Assembly (NCBI GenBank): GCA_005791165.1
Contig: SXXW01000016.1
Span: forward strand, 34,046-98,045
Direction: 5' to 3'
Length of the DNA stretch: 64,000 nt
From: Cytophagaceae bacterium
Lineage (GTDB): Bacteria > Bacteroidota > Bacteroidia > Cytophagales > Spirosomataceae
Shown here: positions 60,693 through 64,000 of the stretch, one piece after another
How positions within the stretch are numbered: position 1 is the stretch's first letter
Layout of the letters: every line of letters begins with the position of its first letter
Program-made: the position numbers and the translations under genes
The notes under the pieces: generated by a model
Seen by the model: only the letters and a program-made list of their open reading frames with translations
Database searches by the model: none
What the model was told of the DNA's origin: nothing

Positions 60693-61061
60693 TTATTGCT
60701 CATTTTTTTTTGAGGCTGTTTTCTTGGCTCTTGCCACAGGTTTTTGCTCATCTTTTTCTAAAACCTCCATTTGATCTTGGACGATATCCTTGAGCGAGGT
60801 GTCAAAATAAACGCCATCTGATTCCATATCTGCAATATTGCGGTGCATGGCTTTGTAGATAACCTTTTTTTCTTCAGAGGTTAATGATTTGTTTGAAGCA
60901 AGATTTCCTATAAAATTCACTAAACCGGCTCTAGGACCAGATTCTTTTTGGTATACATAGGTTTCATTCTCCATAACGGAGAATTCTCTATACACGGCTA
61001 TGATAAATACGATAAATAAAGTTGATATAACCGCGGTAAGTAAAATAATATCCATATCCAT
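60693..61061 (-). CDS. Membrane-anchored hypothetical protein with Lys-rich tail
   Basis: N-terminal TM (IILLTAVISTLFIVFIIAVY); acidic/helical middle; KPVARAKKTASKKNEQ tail. Confidence 0.65.
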   Translation of the reverse strand: MDMDIILLTAVISTLFIVFIIAVYREFSVMENETYVYQKESGPRAGLVNFIGNLASNKSLTSEEKKVIYKAMHRNIADMESDGVYFDTSLKDIVQDQMEVLEKDEQKPVARAKKTASKKNEQ

Positions 61062-61240
61062 TATTTCTTAGATTTAGAGTTGATAAAATTCAATAAACCA
61101 AGGATTGTTGGCGGCCATAAACCAATAAAAATGGCTTTGTCCTTATCTCCGACGACCAAGTAAAGGTATTCACTAACAAAAATGACGATGATGACAACAA
61201 CGATGATCAGAATTTCTGAGGCTTTAAAGTTTTTAAACAT
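61061..61240 (-). CDS. Small membrane protein, 59 aa (absent from ORF track)
   Basis: Manual translation: MFKNFKASEILIIVVVIIVIFVSEYLYLVVGDKDKAIFIGLWPPTILGLLNFINSKSKK*; stop overlaps next start (TAATG). Confidence 0.75.
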   Translation of the reverse strand: MFKNFKASEILIIVVVIIVIFVSEYLYLVVGDKDKAIFIGLWPPTILGLLNFINSKSKK

Positions 61241-61324
61241 GACGAGTTATTTTAATATTAAATGACAGCATTAAATTGAATAAACACAGGTTAAAAATAG
61301 ATGCTTATTCTTTAATTAACAAAA

Positions 61325-61352
61325 TTAAAGCCACAGAAAATCTGTGGCTTTA
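61325..61352 (-). terminator. Terminator of fasciclin gene
   Basis: ttaaagccacaga-aaa-tctgtggctttaa hairpin. Confidence 0.75.
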
Positions 61353-61373
61353 AAAATTAAATGAACCCCAATA

Positions 61374-61886
61374 TTATTTAGGAAGTACAACTGAATCAAT
61401 CACATGGATGATTCCGTTACCTGCCTTCAAATCCGTAGCAACAACCGTAGCTGTTCCTCCTTTTTCGTCAGTCAATATAACTTTTCCGTTTTTCAACGAA
61501 GCTGTTACTGTACCTCCACTAACTGTTTTCAATGCTAAAGATCCGTTTGCAGCAGTAATCGCTTTTACGACCGTTGCAGCATCGAATGTGCCCGAAATAA
61601 CGTGGTAAGTAAGAACTTTTGCCAGCGTAGCCTTGTTTTCAGGCTTCAATAAATAATCAACAGTTCCTGCAGGTAACTTAGCAAATGCTGCATTTACAGG
61701 TGCAAAAACAGTAAAAGGACCTGCACTTTGTAATGTCTCAACTAAGCCTGCTGCCTTTACAGCTGCAACCAAAGTAGTATGATCTGCTGATCCGATCGCG
61801 ATATCTACTACTGTTTTTTGAGCGTTTGACGCAAAACTCATGCCGATTAAAGCGATTAATGTCAATGTAATTGATTTTAATTTCAT
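61374..61886 (-). CDS. Fasciclin (FAS1) domain secreted protein
   Basis: HTTLVAAVKAAGLVETLQSAGPFTVFAPVNAAFAKLPAGTVDYLL...LTYHVISG...GNGIIHVIDSVVLP. Confidence 0.95.
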   Translation of the reverse strand: MKLKSITLTLIALIGMSFASNAQKTVVDIAIGSADHTTLVAAVKAAGLVETLQSAGPFTVFAPVNAAFAKLPAGTVDYLLKPENKATLAKVLTYHVISGTFDAATVVKAITAANGSLALKTVSGGTVTASLKNGKVILTDEKGGTATVVATDLKAGNGIIHVIDSVVLPK

Positions 61887-62105
61887 TTTTTTTGTATTTT
61901 TTGTTTAAGTACAATCACATAACTCGTTAATTATGAATTAGTTTTGAAATTTTTTGATGAGGACAAAAAATAATTAATTTTTCACTAAATAAACATTGGA
62001 TTGAATGTATTGAAATTTTTTTGTTCAATGGGGATGATTGAATCATTGAAGCATCTCTATTCTTCTACAAGAATTTTCTATCGAATAGTTGCCGAAGCGA
62101 TTGAT

Positions 62106-63209
62106 TTATTTCTGGAATCCGCCTGTTATTTCCTTTATTTTTTCAAAAAATGCTTTTTTTCTTTGAGAATTAATACCCCAATCTACGGGGACTGTTTGGT
62201 AGCCTTCGGTTATGTTGGTTTCCCCGCGGAGGCGATAATCGAAATATCCCCAGGAAACATAATTTTTTAATGAGGTGGTCAAGTTATTGGTCTCTTTTTC
62301 AAAATCGAAGTGATCATCTTCATTGTTGATGATGGGCATAACACGGAAACCATCCACTTCCATCGTTTTGTTAATTAAATCCTGAATTTGTTCGGTTTTT
62401 GAACCTCCATTTCCATGAATTAATACAAAATCAGAGGTTTTTACAACATTGTAGGTTGGCACAATAAGGCCGCGAAAACTGGTTCCTACTAAATAACGGT
62501 ATCCATTCTTTTTTTTCTCTTTGACTAAATTAATGAGTTCATGAATTCTGTTTGGGTACAAAATTGGATGGTTATAAGATCCATTTTCACTCGTTTCATT
62601 GGCAATCTCAAGGAGTATATTTCGGTATTTCTTTTTAAATAGCCAATCGACCATTTGATTAGTAGCGTTTATAATGGCTTTTTCATCATGTAAATATTGA
62701 TCTTGGCCAAAATAGAATAATCCAAGTATGACCACCATTTTTAATCGATCCGCTTCTTTCAAAACTTTATCTAAACGGTCCAGGTAGTCAGCGTTTAATG
62801 ATCCATCTTGATTAAATCCTGAATTAATGCATTTCGAATTTCCATAGCCCGTTGGGCTACCCCCCTGCATATTAATCGTAAAACAGTTTAATCCGTATGA
62901 ATGCCAAAGGGACATATTCGAGACAAATTCTTGATTATTTCTTTTAGCATCCCACTTTTTTGTGTCAGGGTAGGCAAATGTCTGAGCGGTTTCAGGATTT
63001 AAATCATCAAAAATGCCTTGAACCATACGAGAGTTCATTAACAAGCCCTCTATTTTTAAATTTTTCCAATACCGATTTGGATAGGTGGGACTACCATTAA
63101 TATAAAATTGATTGCCCTTGATTTCGACTATTGTTTGTCCCGAGGCGTTAAAAATCACTAAAATGGTCAGGGCCAATTTAAATACACACAATGATTTTAT
63201 TTTTAGCAT
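62106..63209 (-). CDS. Secreted (beta/alpha)8 glycosidase-like protein (GH-A clan-like)
   Basis: Signal peptide; KMVVILGLFYFGQDQYL; KYRNILLEIANETSENGSYNHPI (putative acid/base NE); VMPIINNEDDHF. Confidence 0.65.
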   Translation of the reverse strand: MLKIKSLCVFKLALTILVIFNASGQTIVEIKGNQFYINGSPTYPNRYWKNLKIEGLLMNSRMVQGIFDDLNPETAQTFAYPDTKKWDAKRNNQEFVSNMSLWHSYGLNCFTINMQGGSPTGYGNSKCINSGFNQDGSLNADYLDRLDKVLKEADRLKMVVILGLFYFGQDQYLHDEKAIINATNQMVDWLFKKKYRNILLEIANETSENGSYNHPILYPNRIHELINLVKEKKKNGYRYLVGTSFRGLIVPTYNVVKTSDFVLIHGNGGSKTEQIQDLINKTMEVDGFRVMPIINNEDDHFDFEKETNNLTTSLKNYVSWGYFDYRLRGETNITEGYQTVPVDWGINSQRKKAFFEKIKEITGGFQK

Positions 63210-63370
63210 AATCTTTACGTTAGATATTCAAAAATTGGTGAGATACTAGCTCTTTTAAATGAATAGAGATCCATATTGAAGTTTATTTTAATTTGCTAGG
63301 AGCTAGTTTCCAGGATGTTTACTTAAAAATTTGAATTGGAATAAAACCTTTTCTAATTTAATTTAGTTGA

Positions 63371-63407
63371 ATTTATCAAATTTATGAAGAGTATAAATTT
63401 GATAAAT
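63371..63407. repeat. Perfect 14-bp inverted repeat, 9-nt spacer, followed by T8 on + strand
   Basis: atttatcaaattta-tgaagagta-taaatttgataaat. Confidence 0.85.
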
Positions 63408-63524
63408 ACTTTTTTTTCATAAATTCGCCAAATTGTTTTGCGGTCAACAAACTAATTTTTCTTTTTTTTAAAGCAGATTTTGTTCACCCTAAAACAACCT
63501 ACCCTAAATTATTTTCTCAAATTT

Positions 63525-63580
63525 TAATTAGTGTAGTTTATTTTTTGAAAATAAACTGTTCTCAAAAATTATACTAATTA
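63525..63580. repeat. Nested inverted repeats just upstream of SusC start
   Basis: Outer taattagt/actaatta and inner agtttatttt-ttg-aaaataaact. Confidence 0.8.
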
Positions 63581-63601
63581 ATCAAAACAAACATTTTTCA
63601 C

Positions 63602-64000
63602 ATGAAAAGTATGCTTTTTATTTTTTGTAGTGCAATGTGCATGTTCTCTGCCACATTTGCACAGACAAGACAAGTTACCGGTAAAGTAACCGGTGTCAAT
63701 AATCAGGTAGTTGCATCTGCATCTATCAAGGTTAAGGCTAGTAACCTAGCTACCATCACGAATGCTGATGGAACATTTAGTTTGAAAGCTCCTAATGGAG
63801 GTTTTGTGTTACAAGTCTCTTCTATTGGATATGAATCCAAAGAAGTCGCGGTAAGCGCCTCTCAATCTATCGTAAACGTTTCTTTGGCTGAGCAATCGAC
63901 TGACTTAAATGAAGTCGTTGTTACTGCGTTGGGTATTAAACGTGAAAAGAAGTCCTTGACCTATGCCTCTCAACAACTTGCAGGTGAGGAAATCAGAAGA
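63602..64000 (+). CDS. SusC/RagA TonB-dependent transporter, N-terminal part, truncated by window edge
   Basis: Manual translation MKSMLFIFCSAMCMFSATFAQTRQVTGKVTGVNNQVVASASIKVKASNLATITNADGTFSLKAPNGGFVLQVSSIGYESKEV...LNEVVVTALGIKREKKSL. Confidence 0.92.
   Translation, partial: MKSMLFIFCSAMCMFSATFAQTRQVTGKVTGVNNQVVASASIKVKASNLATITNADGTFSLKAPNGGFVLQVSSIGYESKEVAVSASQSIVNVSLAEQSTDLNEVVVTALGIKREKKSLTYASQQLAGEEIRR

Noticed and set aside
1-64000. CRISPR arrays, IS elements, tRNA/rRNA genes, integrase
   Set aside because: No direct-repeat/spacer pattern, DDE/tyrosine recombinase motif, cloverleaf or rRNA core sequence was recognised by eye; tools such as tRNAscan-SE and ISEScan would be decisive.

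Overview
The window is a gene-dense stretch of a Bacteroidota chromosome. SusC/SusD pairs, Tat-like secreted enzymes, FISUMP and T9SS-era style secreted proteins suggest a Cytophagales-type lineage; this taxonomic call is inference. About 50 protein genes are supportable. Main blocks: (i) secreted hydrolases and single-domain proteins (amidase, alpha/beta hydrolase, metzincin-like protease, SGNH lipase, AraC regulator, NTF2-like proteins, DUF2202); (ii) a carbohydrate-degradation neighbourhood (FAD oxidoreductase, GH78, GH16, three tandem GH28-like genes of which one is truncated, ceramidase-like); (iii) a 'mobile mystery protein' A/B (HTH + Fic) pair; (iv) Gfo/Idh/MocA oxidoreductase, GH43/32-like protein, sulfatase and an 828-aa unknown; (v) an antenna-less photolyase-like gene with a DUF2805/TIGR03643 gene and an un-called 45-aa DUF2256 zinc-ribbon ORF; (vi) Rieske lipoprotein, FISUMP protein, secreted pyruvyl-transferase-like protein, PVC-type cytochrome c/HEAT dehydrogenase, DUF1080, DUF3500; (vii) a complete ECF sigma/FecR/STN-SusC/SusD/beta-helix locus; (viii) FMO + alpha/beta hydrolase, penicillin acylase, an orphan three-gene membrane-protein operon, fasciclin protein, a GH-A-like protein and the start of a second SusC. 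No CRISPR array, rRNA or tRNA was recognised. The most promising items are the photolyase/DUF2805/DUF2256 cluster, the truncated GH28 paralog that lacks the catalytic Asp pair, the 828-aa protein with a duplicated beta-sandwich module, and the orphan membrane operon with a missed 59-aa ORF. All family assignments come from motif recognition by eye; no search was run.
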